Translations under genes and position numbers: made by a program
Assembly: GCA_035578175.1 (NCBI GenBank)
Contig: JAQMRL010000003.1
Location: forward strand, 99,121,969 to 99,185,968
Length of the DNA: 64,000 bases
Source: Catonia carolina
Lineage: Eukaryota; Arthropoda; Insecta; Hemiptera; Achilidae
Direction of reading: 5' to 3'
The notes under the pieces: generated by a model
Seen by the model: only the letters and a program-made list of their open reading frames with translations
Told to the model about the DNA's origin: nothing
The model's database searches: none
In this document: piece by piece, positions 32,417-43,888 of the stretch
Layout: each line of letters begins with the position of its first letter
Position numbering within the stretch: the first letter of the stretch is position 1

Positions 32417-33775
32417 TTTTTACTGTCTCTTGCCTATATTAATATATAGGAAAGAAAGTATTGTTTTAATGTCGATTTTCGAAATCGAGTTTTCACCAGA
32501 TCTACACGTTTTCAGACCCCCTGAACCCAAAAAAACATGTTTTTAGCGATTACTCTGTACTGTGTGTATGTGTAAATAGAATATCTCAAGAACGGAACAT
32601 CGTACGAACTTGCAACTTAAATTAGATACCCCTAGAGGACCCGACACGAACATTTTCATCAAAATCGGCCAACCGGAAGTAGTAATTTATTCGTGTCATT
32701 TTTCACTTTTTTGCAATTTTCTCAAAAACGGCTCCTACGATTCTTTAAAAAAATCGCCTTATTTATTACATTTTTACTTTCTCTTGCCTATATGAATATA
32801 TAGGAAGGAAAGTATTGTTTTCATGTCGATTTTTCGAAATCGAGTTTTCACCGGATCTATACGTTTTCAGACCCCCTGAACCCAAAAAACATGTTTTTAG
32901 CGATTGGTCTGTGTGTGTGTGTGTGTCTGTGTGTGAACAGAATATCTCAAGAACGGAACATCGTACGAACTTGAAACCTGAAACTTAAGTTACATACCAC
33001 TACCGGACGCGACACGAACATTTTCATCAAAATCGGTCAACCGGAAGTAGTAGTTTATTCGTATAATTTTTCAGTTTTTTGCGATTTTCTCAAAAACTGG
33101 TCCTACGATTTTTTTTAAAATCGCCTATTTTACTCAATTTTTTATTCTCTACAAGATAGGGTAGGCGCCATGTTTGCTGAAATTCTCGGTGAGGCTGTTT
33201 TCACGTAAAAACGTTGTTTTTTTTAAGATTACGGCTTTAATATAAATTTTAGCGCAAAAACTTATATAATAAAAGTTGTAGAGAATTTAAAAACCTACAA
33301 CTTCTGTTTCAAACATTTCTTTGTATAACGCTTAGTTTAGCGGTAATTTGCGATTTTCTGTTTTTTTTTCTCACGAAAACTTGAGAAAAATTGATTTTTT
33401 TAACATTTCGGTCTTAGTATGCATTTTACGACAAAAGTGTATATAATTAAATTTATAGAAAATTAAAAGATCTACAACTTTTGTTTAAAGCATTTTTCTC
33501 TACAGAGCCTAGTTTAGAGAGAAAGAGTGATTTTCCGTATTTCTAAGCCAAACTGAGGTTGATTTTCATTTTGCATCATTCACTCATGATTAAAATAAGG
33601 TTATGTTTGTTGAGGTTAGTTTTTTGTTTATTTCTTATGTTTTATTACTAATGTGAGGTTTATTATTAATTATTTGCATTGGCAAGAGAAAGTTGTGTGA
33701 GTGTTTCACACCAGATTTTTTTATGCTGTAAAAGATAGGGTAGGCGCATATCTGCTGAAATCCTTGGAAAGCATG
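32417..33775 (+). mobile_element. HINE family copy containing a nested HINE
   Basis: The outer copy runs from 32417 to the ATTTATTACATTTT segment at 32770 and resumes at about 33719 with TTATGCTGTAAAAGATAGGG. It then stops near 33775, so its 3' half is missing. The inner, complete copy is inserted in the T-run. Confidence 0.85.
32772..33718 (+). mobile_element. HINE family, complete nested copy
   Basis: Runs from ACTTTCTCTTGCCTATATGA to CACCAGATTTTT. Inserted in the outer copy's T6 tract, so the ends are exact to within the T-run. It keeps a (GT)n run, both core units and both terminal structures. Confidence 0.9.
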
Positions 33776-34062
33776 CATCGGATTTCCGTTGGACATACCA
33801 TAATAACATCAACGCAAAATACACCAAACACAGTGCAGGGGATAAATAATAAATATTCCAACGTGCTGAATCAAACTCGGTAAATAGTTACCACCTACTG
33901 TGGACACATCGAATTCCAATTCATTACCTAGACATGAAAATAAAATTTTAAAACGAAAAGATATCTGATAAAAAAATCGCACCACGGTTACAGAATTTCA
34001 CGGTAATATTTAACTCACGATAATTTTTCTCCAAAAATTTGAAAACTTGTTAGGACCACATG

Positions 34063-34263
34063 TTATCTAATAAGAAGAAAATGTAAATACAAACCAACAA
34101 AAACTCCAGCAGTTAAGAGGTTATTAACCAAAGTGAATGCACAACATAAGGATATAAAAGAGGCGGATCCCTTTGTAAAAGGAATGTTTGCTTCTTGAGC
34201 GTTAATTGAAAAACCTGAATGAAATCCATACATAACATCAGATTTAAATCGCATGAAAAACAT
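34063..34263 (-). other. Unassigned 66-codon frame with a membrane-like segment
   Basis: The minus-strand frame includes SINAQEANIPFTKGSASFIS followed by a hydrophobic stretch (LCCAFTLVNNLLTAGVFVGL) that could span a membrane. Codon use looks less A/T-biased than neighbours. There is a possible acceptor (TTTCATTCAG) and a weak donor (GTTTGT). It may be an exon of an unrecognised gene or a chance frame. Confidence 0.25.
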
Positions 34264-34615
34264 AATATCATCAAAAAACAGAAAAAAAAATAGTTAAGAG
34301 ATATATTGTGACCGCAAATCGATTAAACATAACCAGTGTGCAAGACGACGTAAGAGAATGAAATAGATTTCTGTTGTAGAACGTAAGTTTTGTACGTTAA
34401 GTAACAAGTTGGGTCAATATTTTAAGCTTTCATTCATTTCGCTTCAAGTTCATATGAATGTGAATAAATAACAAACTATTCATCTCAACTTAACATAAGC
34501 TTTGTGTACTTGAAACCAACTCTATAATGAACCGCTCACAACAAATCTTAATTCAATTCAGTAGATTTTGAACGATTCGTACGGGGTATCAAAAAGGAAC
34601 TGAAAATATTTTCTA

Positions 34616-34955
34616 CAGTCCAGCATTTCTAAGTTTGCTCCTAATGTAAACAAATAATGACGTCACTAAGCATGCGCATTATGTAAAAATGTGTACACGC
34701 TGATTAAAAAGTAACAACAAAATACTTTCATAAGTATTTAAATACAAAATACTTTTAAAGTATTTTTCTAAATGAAATTGTTAGGCCTACATCATATCAC
34801 GACTGATGTTTTTAGTACTTTAAGTACTTATAATTTAAAAAATAGTTATCTTAATAAGAATACGACATCCATAAAGTCACGGACTCTAGCGTGCACCCTG
34901 TAGTAGCTGGTTTTGGTTTGATGACAGTAGGAGCAAACTTAGAGCGGCTGAACTA
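34616..34955. mobile_element. TA-flanked MITE (copy 1)
   Basis: Terminal inverted repeats CAGTCCAGCATTTCTAAGTT and, inverted, TAGTTCAGCCGCTCTAAGTT, both continuing into TTGCTCCTA. TA on each side. An internal A/T palindrome surrounds AAATACTTT. A second copy, inverted, is at 43043-43384. Confidence 0.75.
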
Positions 34956-35165
34956 TACATTAAATACTTTTTTTTTACTTATTATTTGACACAGTTATTT
35001 TAAAATGACTAAATACTTTTAAAAAAATCTAACAATTATATATTTATCACAAATTAATTATGGAAATTTCTTATACATTCATTAACGTAATACACCTGTG
35101 TAATTAAACTACTGCTAAACTGGAAACTGAAATTTTAAAAAACCGTATTGTATTCCCAGTTATAT

Positions 35166-35548
35166 GCTGTTTAGGTCATCAGCCAAAAGGCCGGTTTGAA
35201 CCTCTAGAGGCTTTACTAAGTAAACTGAGGAGTAAGGTGGTGGTTAACCACCCCTTCCTCATTGAGTGAAATAGTATGCTTATCAGCATTCTAGGACCTC
35301 TGAAAAGCATCAACTTTTCCACTCAACAAATACCCCTTTCACTTCATTCACCACAGGGTCTGGCTGTATAATGAAATTCATTACTCTCAAAGGAGATAAC
35401 AGTGACTAGTGTCTTTTACACCTCTACCTCTTCTGTTCTTAAACGGCTGTCATATAATCGGCTGATAAGAAACATCTATTTTTTGTAGCCCTGGAACTAG
35501 CAGATCGAGTGCAAATAATTTAACACTCCACCTGCCTGTTATGGACAA
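35166..35548 (-). mobile_element. SINE-B copy
   Basis: Minus strand, from TGCTGTTTAGGTCATCAGCC to CTGCCTGTTATGG. Nearly complete and moderately diverged. Confidence 0.75.
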
Positions 35549-35667
35549 CTCCAGTAAATGTAACGTGGAAATGATCTTACAACTGGTTAAGAACGCTAAC
35601 CAATTTAATACAACACATAAGTACATACATCATAGAAAACGGTTCAAGGGATATATCCACATTAGTT

Positions 35668-36615
35668 TAAAAATCTGGTGTGAAACACTCACACGACTTT
35701 CTCTTGCGAATGCAAATAATTAACAATAAACCTTACAATAGTAATAAAACATTAGAAATAAATAAAAAACTAACCTCAAAATGATAACCTATTTCAATCA
35801 TGAGAGAAACACGTAAAATGAAAATCGACCTCAGTTTGGCCTAAAAATACGGAAAATCAATCTTTCACGCTCAACTAGGCTCTGTAGAGAAAAATGTTCT
35901 AAAAAGAAGTTGTAGAACTTTTAATTTCCTATAAATTTTATTATACACTTTTGTCGTAAAATGCATTCTAAGGCCGAAATCTTAAAAAAAATCGATTTTT
36001 CACACGTTTTCGTGAGAAAAAAAAAACAGAAAATCGCTAATTACCGTTAAACTAAGCGTTATACAAAAAAATGTTTGAAATAAAAGTTGTAGAATTTTAC
36101 ATTCTCTACAACTTTTATTATATAACGTTTTGCGCTAAAATGCATATTAAAGCCGCAATCTTAAAAAGAAAATGTTTTTACGTAAAAACAGCCTCACGCA
36201 GAATTTCAGCAAACATGGCGCCTACCCTATCTTGTAGAGCATAAAAAATGTAGTAAACCAGGCGATTTTAAAAAAATCGTAGGACCAGTTTTTGAGAAAA
36301 TCGCAAAAAAGTGAAAAATTATACGAATAAACTACTACTTCCGGTTGACCGATTTTGATGAAAATGTTCGTGTCGGGTCCGGTAGTGGTATGTAACTTAA
36401 GTTTCAAGTTTCAAGTTCGTACGATGTTTCGTTCTTGAGATATTCTGTTCACACACACACACACACACACACACATACCAATAGCTAAAAACATGTTTTT
36501 TTGGGTTCAGGGGGTCTGAAAACGTGTAGATCCGGTGAAAACTCGATTTCGAAAAATCGACATGAAAACAATACTTTCCTTCCTATATATTCATATAGGC
36601 AAGAGAAAGTAAAAA
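35668..36615 (-). mobile_element. HINE family, full-length copy
   Basis: Both termini intact, with a long AC microsatellite near 36450-36474. Confidence 0.85.
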
Positions 36616-37446
36616 TTAATAGCATTGTAATGGAAAATCCAAGTCAAATTAGCTTAAGCATGTCAAATAATAACCTGAATCGTGAAAAGTCGGGAACCCA
36701 AAAACGTAATACCAGTTAAAACGTAATACTAGATATAAACTGTGTAACTGTCTTAATTTAATTAAAATGCAAACAAATTCATAAAAATAATCGAAGAAAA
36801 TAAGGGTTTTTCAAACGAGAAAGTTAAAAAAAAAGCACCATATAGAAGAGGAGCGAACAAAGAAAACTCAAGCCAGAAAATTAAAGGCATAAATCATGTA
36901 TGATTATCGTAGAATTAAGTTGACTACAACAAAGAACGTATAATAAACTAAGTAAATTAAGTTTATTTCTCCGTTTAGGACAAAAGAGTTCACTATACGT
37001 TTTATTGAATACTGTTCCAATTGCCAAAAAAGGGCCGTCACACATTTCACTGAGCAATGCTCTTCCTTTAAACAGATTTATACATTTGCATCGGTCTCTG
37101 ACATGAACGAACGAGAATTTTATAACCTTATTAAAAATCTTATCACATACAAAGTTAAATCACTCTATGACTAGAATCGCCTCTTCTTTCCTTATACGAC
37201 CAATTCAAGCACGAACAATTCAAATAATAATTAATTTTAATCAGCTACGAAGCCTTAGACTACCGGTACTGAATTTCAATATACAATTTATTACTTGAAA
37301 AAAAATCCTTTGTTGTATTTCATAACCAATTACTAACCACACCGGACGATTTACTAGATACAAGGGCAAAGGTCAATTTAAAAATGTTGTTCATTCTTAT
37401 TCTTTGCACACTTACTAAATCTAACCATAATTTTTGTTATAAATTA
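36616..37446. other. AT-rich interval, nothing recognised
   Basis: No supported feature. Confidence 0.3.
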
Positions 37447-38018
37447 ATTTTTACTTTCTCTTGCTCATATAAATTTACAGGGAGGAAAGTATTGTTTTCA
37501 TATTATTTTTCACCGGAAAACAAAAGCTTTCAGGCTCCCTGAACCATAAAAACCATGTATTTTTTTGTTTGTTTAACGTCTGACTCTTCTGCAATTACTG
37601 CTAATGCATATGGTGAAGGATGAAATGATTTTTTTGTAACGTATGAAAATATGGCGTCCCTGAATGGAATTCGAACCCAAGACCGCATGATGAAAGACGA
37701 GCACGTCTAAAACTACGCCAATGCGGCCGGTAAACCATGTATTTAGAGATTGGTTTGTCTATTTGTGAACAAAAAACTCAAAAAATGGAATAGTGTACAA
37801 AGTTAAAACTTGGAACGTAAGTTAGATACCTTGAAGAGCGACGCGAACATTTTCATCAAATATAGTTATTTTTTAAGATTACAGCCTTAATATGCATTTT
37901 AGGTCAGAAAAATAACCTATACCATTCAAAGTTGTAGGAAATTTAATCCTGAAACGTTCATTTTAAGCCTTTTTCTAATACACCGCTAAGTTTAGCGTTA
38001 AATCAAAAATTTTCAGTA
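37447..38018 (+). mobile_element. HINE family copy carrying a SINE-D insertion
   Basis: Diverged plus-strand copy, with 5' end TTTTACTTTCTCTTGCTCAT. A SINE-D sits between two copies of AAACCATGTATTT. The core is partly deleted near 37860. It ends at a T-run where the next HINE begins. Confidence 0.7.
37563..37731 (-). mobile_element. tRNA-derived SINE-D copy
   Basis: The minus strand shows a tRNA head (GCCGCATTGGCGTAGTTTTA, A-box-like TGGCGTAGT; B box GGGTTCGAATTCC) followed by a ~90-bp body and an A/T-rich tail. Flanked by the 13-bp duplication AAACCATGTATTT (37550-37562 and 37732-37744). Confidence 0.8.
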
Positions 38019-38640
38019 TTTTTACTTTCTCTTGCCTATATGAATACATAGGAAGGAAAGAATTGCTTTCATGTCGATTTTTCTAAATCGAGTGTTCACC
38101 GGATATACACGTTTTCAGACCCCCTGAACCCAAAAAACATGTTTTTAACGAGTGGTCTGTGTGTGTGTGTGTGTGTGTGCGTGTGAACAAAATGTCTCAA
38201 GAACGGAACATCGTACAAACATTTTCATCAAAATCGGTCAACCGAAGTAGAAGTTTATTCGTGTCATTTTTCACTTTTTTGCGATTTTCTCAAAAACGGC
38301 TCCTACGATTTTTTTTTAAATCGCCTCATTTACTACAATTTTTATGCTCTACAAGATAAGGGTAGGTGCCATGTTAGCTGAAATTCTTGGGGAGGCTGTG
38401 GTCTCGTAGAAAATCTTTTGTTAAAGATTGCGGCTTTAATATGCATTTTAGCGCAAAAATTTATATAATAAGAGTTGTAAAAAAGTTAAAATCCTACAAC
38501 TTTCATTTCAAACTTTTTTTTTGTATAACGCTTAGTTTAGCGTTAATTAGTGATTTTGTTTTTTTTTTCATGAAAACCTGTAAAATATAATTTTTAAGAT
38601 TTCAGCCTTAGTATTTTACGACAAGTGTGTACATATATAA
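38019..38640 (+). mobile_element. HINE family, 3'-truncated copy
   Basis: Starts at the T-run within the preceding copy (after TTTTCAGTA) and runs through the first core unit to ATTTTACGACAAGTGTG. The 3' terminus is missing. Confidence 0.75.
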
Positions 38641-38900
38641 GATTCTATATTAAATACATTTTTGTAATATTGTACCTGAAGTATAACATAATATTGTATA
38701 ATTATACACATTTATAGTGACTAATATACGTATTATTTCGCCAGTATAAATATCACTAAACAAATACACTATTCGAAAAAAATATCACTTTTAAAGAAAA
38801 GTATTGCAAACGTTACACCAATTACAGTTTAAAATTGTGTACTAAGTATACATGCAATATGCTTTAGTAAGCCACCACGGGTAACTAAAAATATAGTTTA
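38641..38900. other. AT-rich interval, nothing recognised
   Basis: No supported feature. Confidence 0.3.
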
Positions 38901-38910
38901 AAAAACAAAT

Positions 38911-39231
38911 ACCCACCGGGTTGGTCTAGAGGTAAAGTCGTCACCAAAATCAGCTGTGAACAGCTGATTTTCGGAGGCGAAGGTTCCTGGTTCAAATCCT
39001 AGTAAATGTAGTTACTTTTATACGAATTTGAATACTAGACAGTGGTAGCTGGTGTACTTTAATGGTTGGGGTTCAATTAACCATACTCTCTCAGGAGTGG
39101 TCGACCTGGGTCTGTACAAGATTGCACCTCATTTACACGTCATACACATCATCCTCATCTCATTGGGTCATGGGGTTGCTTATTGTTCTCAATTGAACAG
39201 ATTGCAACGTACACGCATTAGGGATTAAAAA
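38911..39231 (+). mobile_element. SINE-C, complete tRNA-headed copy
   Basis: Head with A box TGGTCTAGAGG and B box GGTTCAAATCC, then the shared body and an A-rich tail. Flanked by AAAAACAAAT (38901-38910 and 39232-39241). Between the boxes is the palindrome AATCAGCTGTGAACAGCTGA, where a tRNA has its anticodon arm. Confidence 0.85.
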
Positions 39232-39241
39232 AAAAACAAAT

Positions 39242-39697
39242 GCTATTACTAATATGGCATCATGGGTGTCAGTCAGTCGACTTTGGAAACAATCAAGGGG
39301 TTTCGTAAATACTGATGTGCATGATTCAGCATAGCATTGTTTACGTATGTCTACATGACTGTACGTGATGAGAAAGAGGAAGAACGGAACGTTCGGCTGC
39401 TAGTGCGCATGTCTGACCCGTGGCTCTCAGCAAAATACACGAGTTCTATAAAAGTTTAAAATCTATAAAACAAAATAGAAGCAAAACGTCCCGTTATTAT
39501 ACCAGAAATGCCGGTGACCAAAGAAATACGTACACTTATATGATATACACGATAAAGTATTTAAGTAGCCTATTATACAAACACCAGATTGTATAACCAC
39601 AACCGTGCTACGGAAAAGCTAAGACTTATGGTAGGCCTACTATTCTCCCAAGCTTAGTCTTTTACATGAAAAGTCAACGCTTCGTTCTTGGAACATG
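39242..39697. other. Unassigned interval
   Basis: No gene supported. The stretch near 39360-39430 is less AT-rich than its surroundings. Confidence 0.25.
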
Positions 39698-40351
39698 TTG
39701 TTGTTTAGGTCATCAGCCGAAAGGCTGGTTTGAACCTCTAGAGCAGAGGTTCCCAAACTGTGTGCCGCGAGGCCGGCCAAGTGAGCCGCGGAACTCAAAG
39801 AAAATAAATTATATTAAATTTAAACGGTCCAACAAAATAATGCCTAGCCGATGACTTAAAGTAAGTATGTATAAGTATGATATAAGAACGTTTATATCAA
39901 GTACTTAAGCTTAATCAATGGCATAAAGTAATAGGTGTGCCGCGGCTATTGGCCGTTTTTTTTTTGTAGTGTGCTGCGAGAAAAAAAAGTTTGGGAAACA
40001 CTGCTCTAGAGGCTTTACTAAGTAAAACTAGGAGTGAGGTGGTTTACTATTGCCTTCCTCACTGAGTGGAAAAGTATGCTTATCAGCATGCCAGGCCCTC
40101 TGAAAAGCACATACTTTCCACTCTGTAAATGACACCTTCACTTCATTCACCACAGGGTCTGGCTGTATAATGAAATTCATTACTTTCAGAGTAGATAACT
40201 CTGATTAGTGTCTTTTACACCTCTACCTCTTCTGTCCTTAAATGAATTCAGTCATTTAATTGGCTGACCATGTGATAAGAAACAGAACTATTTATTTTAG
40301 CCCTGCAACGGTTGGGTGTACACAATTTGACACTCCACCTAGCTGCTATGG
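39698..40351 (-). mobile_element. SINE-B copy interrupted by a hAT MITE
   Basis: SINE-B runs 39698-39743 and resumes at 40004, ending near GCTGCTATGGGC at about 40351. Confidence 0.8.
39744..40003. mobile_element. hAT-type MITE (260 bp)
   Basis: Ends CAGAGGTTCCCAAACTGTG and, inverted, CAGTGTTTCCCAAACTTTTT, the typical hAT terminal pattern. Flanked by an exact 8-bp duplication CTCTAGAG (39736-39743 and 40004-40011). Non-coding. Confidence 0.9.
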
Positions 40352-41130
40352 GCAGTCTTGGAATATAATAAGCATAAATTACTTGTATAATAATTTTCAA
40401 CTTATTTTATTCCAAAAGGGTGCAATAAACAAATACATAAAAACGAAATGAAAATATATTTCAGGACTATTAAAAAAACTAAATCATATTGTAAAACTAT
40501 GACAAACGTAACTGGCCAGATACTAGCCGAAATTAGTGTTACAATAATAAACCAGGAAAACAAAATTTAACATCTCATAAATATAAAATAAAAGGAAGAC
40601 TTCCTGTCCTGGATAGCACCAGGGCACATGTGGCGTTCGCTGTACATTCCCCTTTGTATTTGTAGTGGATGCTATTAATAATATTTCTGTTTTAAAACAG
40701 TTCAAGTAAAATGAAAGTGCAATACTATACGTCTAAGAACACGCTTATTATTTCAAAAAAAAAACTAATACACAACACTTTTTACGCCCGACATTAAGAA
40801 AAATGGGCGTATGCTTTCGATCTGTTGGTGTCAGTAGCTTTATGGATTTTCTATACAGTGAAATATTATTAACAGGCCGACATTTTAAACGGATGAAAAA
40901 TAACGAATAGCGTATAACATTTAACAAAATTGCAATTTTAGAAATTTTCCTTCTTAGAAAAATAATACGTATAAGAAGTTATTTAACGTATACTTAACAG
41001 CGAACATTAATCAGTTCAGTAAAACAGCCTGATAAATTACATTTATGTCAGACCACTCGAACAAAAAATTAATATCTCTTAAAAAAAAATAATACATTTA
41101 TTAACTAGCCTATTATACAAACACCAAATT
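40352..41130. other. AT-rich interval, nothing recognised
   Basis: A 60-codon minus frame (40523-40705) has no supporting signals. Otherwise empty. Confidence 0.3.
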
Positions 41131-41135
41131 AAACG

Positions 41136-41184
41136 TTCCGTGTTTCCCTCGCAAAACTTTACGTTTTGCGAGGGAAACACGGAA
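41136..41184. repeat. Perfect 22-bp-stem hairpin
   Basis: Arms 41136-41157 and 41163-41184 are exact inverted copies (GTGTTTCCCTCGCAAAAC in the stem) around a 5-nt loop TTTAC. More GC-rich than its surroundings. Confidence 0.9.
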
Positions 41185-41371
41185 ACAATACACAATTTAA
41201 AAATTCGATTTCGAAAATAATTATATAGGTAACTAATACAAAATAAAATAAATAAAAATTTCCAGTTCAACGTGATTTAAGAGATTTAGAAAAATAAAAA
41301 TAAAAACAATTTAATTTCACAAGTTAGAAATATACATCAACATAAAACAGAACAAAAAAATAATAATAACC

Positions 41372-41873
41372 GCTGAACTAATCACAAAGAAACGTTTGAA
41401 ATAAAAGTTGTCGGTTTTTAAATTGTCTATAACTATTATTATATAGGCCTACACTTTTGCGCTAAAATGCATATTAAGGCTGCAACCTCTAACTTTTTTT
41501 TTACGAGAGCACAACCTCCCTCAGAATTTCAGCATACATGGCGCCTACCGTACGTATCATGTAGAGCACAAAAATGTAGTAAATGAGGCGATTTTTAAAA
41601 AAATCGTAGACGTTTTCAAAAAAATTGTAAAAATTGAAAAATTACACAAATAAACTACTACTTCTAGTTGACCGGTTTTGATGAAAATATTCGTATCGGG
41701 TCCTCTAGTGGCACCTAACTTAAGTTTGAAGTTTCAACTTTGTACTATGTTCCGTTCTTGAGGTATTTTGTGTTTTTGCGTTCAGGGGGTCTGAAAAGTG
41801 TATATCCGGTAAAAAATCGCCATGAAAACAATACTTTTTTCCTATATATTTATACAGGGAAAGAGAAAGTAAT
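41372..41873 (-). mobile_element. HINE family, 5' half
   Basis: A diverged minus-strand copy from the first core unit to GGGAAAGAGAAAGTAAT. No 3' terminus. The microsatellite has been lost. Confidence 0.7.
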
Positions 41874-42975
41874 AAACTGTACAAGAAAAATCCATAAAAA
41901 TTTAAAATTTTATGTATTTTGTAAAAACATTTATGAACAGTAATTAAAATGTTCAAGCATGCGTCAACATATTAAACGGAGAGCAAAATACAGCACACGA
42001 CATTCGTGTTGTGACTTAACAATTTCATAGTAAAAATATGATGTAAAAAAAATCGCTTAGTCATACTATGCAGTTTATGCTATTTATGATTCTCTTAGTA
42101 ACAAGAGACATCTACATACACAGTAACACAACAAAGTAAATTTCAACTTGTGCTAAGAAACTAAATATCGAATCCTTTCTCTTTTACTCTTCTTTATCAC
42201 AGCTGATATTTTGTCAAGCACTTAAAAATGATATCTATAAAACTATTAGAACATTTTTAAAGGAAACAATTTTGTTAAAAACCATGGCTTATCAACAGTT
42301 TTATCAACATTTCACTACAAATGATTGATATTAAAAAAAAAATGTATCGACATTTAACAAATAATAGAAAAACGTTATTTTAAAACACTAGTAGGATAGG
42401 TATTTAAAAATATACTAAAAGATAAGAGCTTAAATATAAACGGTGCAATACGAAATATAGATTAGTTAAAAATAAAATGACAAAAATGTAAAAATAAACC
42501 ACACGTTTACGTAACGAATCTAAAAAACATTTTAAATTCAACAACATGTAGGGGAGAAATAATACACATATATAAATAAAACAGTTACCTACTTTTACAT
42601 GAGGGTGTTTAAAAAACCTTCATTAATTCTGTTAAAACACTACTGTGATCAATGAAAAATAAAATACGATGTAAAAACCTGATAGTTTAACCTCTTACAC
42701 GATATAAATTTTATTACTTAAGATGCAAAAATTAATAAAATATCTTAATTAAGAGTTAGTATTATTAATTATACACTCATCGAACGTTTTGGGAAAAGGC
42801 AAAGGTCGCAAGGCACAAAGAGAATTTCAAACAAAGCACGCAACGATTTGGGGTGGTCGTTAAAATAAAGTTTGTCACGGAGTTTTATTTCTATAACAAA
42901 ACCAACAAAGTCAATTTACAAAATTTATATCTATACATTAAATTTTATTAATTAATATATTGCAGGCGTACGAAT
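41874..42975. other. AT-rich interval, nothing recognised
   Basis: About 1.1 kb of low-complexity A/T-rich DNA without frames, exon signals or known repeats. Confidence 0.35.
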
Positions 42976-43470
42976 ACAACTCTGGTGTAAAACACTCACA
43001 CGACTTTCTCTTGTTAATATAAATAATAAACACAATAACCTACAGTTGAGCCGTTCTTAGTTTGCTCCTACTGTCAACAAACAAAAGCCAGCTACTACAA
43101 GGGTGCACGCTAGAGTCTGCGACTTTACAGATGTTGTATTCCTATTAAGTTAACTATTTTTTAAATTATAAGTACTTAAAGTACTAAAACCATCAGTTAT
43201 GATATGATGTTGGCCTAACCATTTAATTTAAAAAAATACTTATAAAAGTATTTTGTATTTAAATACTTTTGAAAGTATTTTGTTGTTACTTTTTAATCAG
43301 CGTGTACACATTTGGATACAATGCGCATGCTCAGTGACGTCAATATTTGTTTACATTAGGAGCAAACTAGGAGAGGCTGGACTATATGTTTAATCATGAA
43401 TAAAGGACGCTAAACAAGGCTTTGTAGAAAAACACATTCCAAATAAAATAAAGTAGCGAAAAATACAAAA
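42976..43470 (-). mobile_element. HINE family fragment split by a MITE
   Basis: 3'-terminal HINE sequence (TCTGGTGTAAAACACTCACA...) is interrupted after AATAACC by the MITE at 43043-43384 and resumes with TTTAATCATGAATAAAGGAC. Confidence 0.7.
43043..43384. mobile_element. TA-flanked MITE (copy 2, inverted to copy 1)
   Basis: Ends CAGTTGAGCCGTTCTTAGTT and, inverted, TAGTCCAGCCTCTCCTAGTT. TA on both sides (43041-43042, 43385-43386). Same interior as 34616-34955 in reverse orientation. Confidence 0.75.
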
Positions 43471-43888
43471 ACACAAATACAATACCCAAAAAACCGACAG
43501 TTTTCAATACTTAGAAAAATGGATAACATAAAACAACAGCGAAAAGTAGCCCGTAGGCCCAATTAGTGAGTTGATAGAAAGACGATTCGAATAAAAAAAA
43601 AATCTGGTGTGAAACACTCACACGACTTTCTCTAGCCAATACAAATGATGAACAATATTACCTAACGTTAGTAATAACCAAATCGCTAAACAAGCGATTA
43701 CTAACAATGAACAATTAAAAAGTTCTTTCCTAATTTTAATCATAAAGTGAATGATGCATAATGAAAACCAACCTCAGTTTGGCTTAATAATACGGAAAAT
43801 AACTTTTTGACGCTAAACTAGGCTCTATAGAGAAAAATGCTTAAAATAAAAGTTGAAGATCTTCTAATTTCCTATAAATTTGATTATA

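Noticed and set aside
37563..37731. Functional tRNA gene
   Set aside because: A and B boxes are present, but the acceptor and anticodon arms do not pair properly, and the unit has a SINE body, tail and target duplication. The same applies at 55617, 38911 and 60998.
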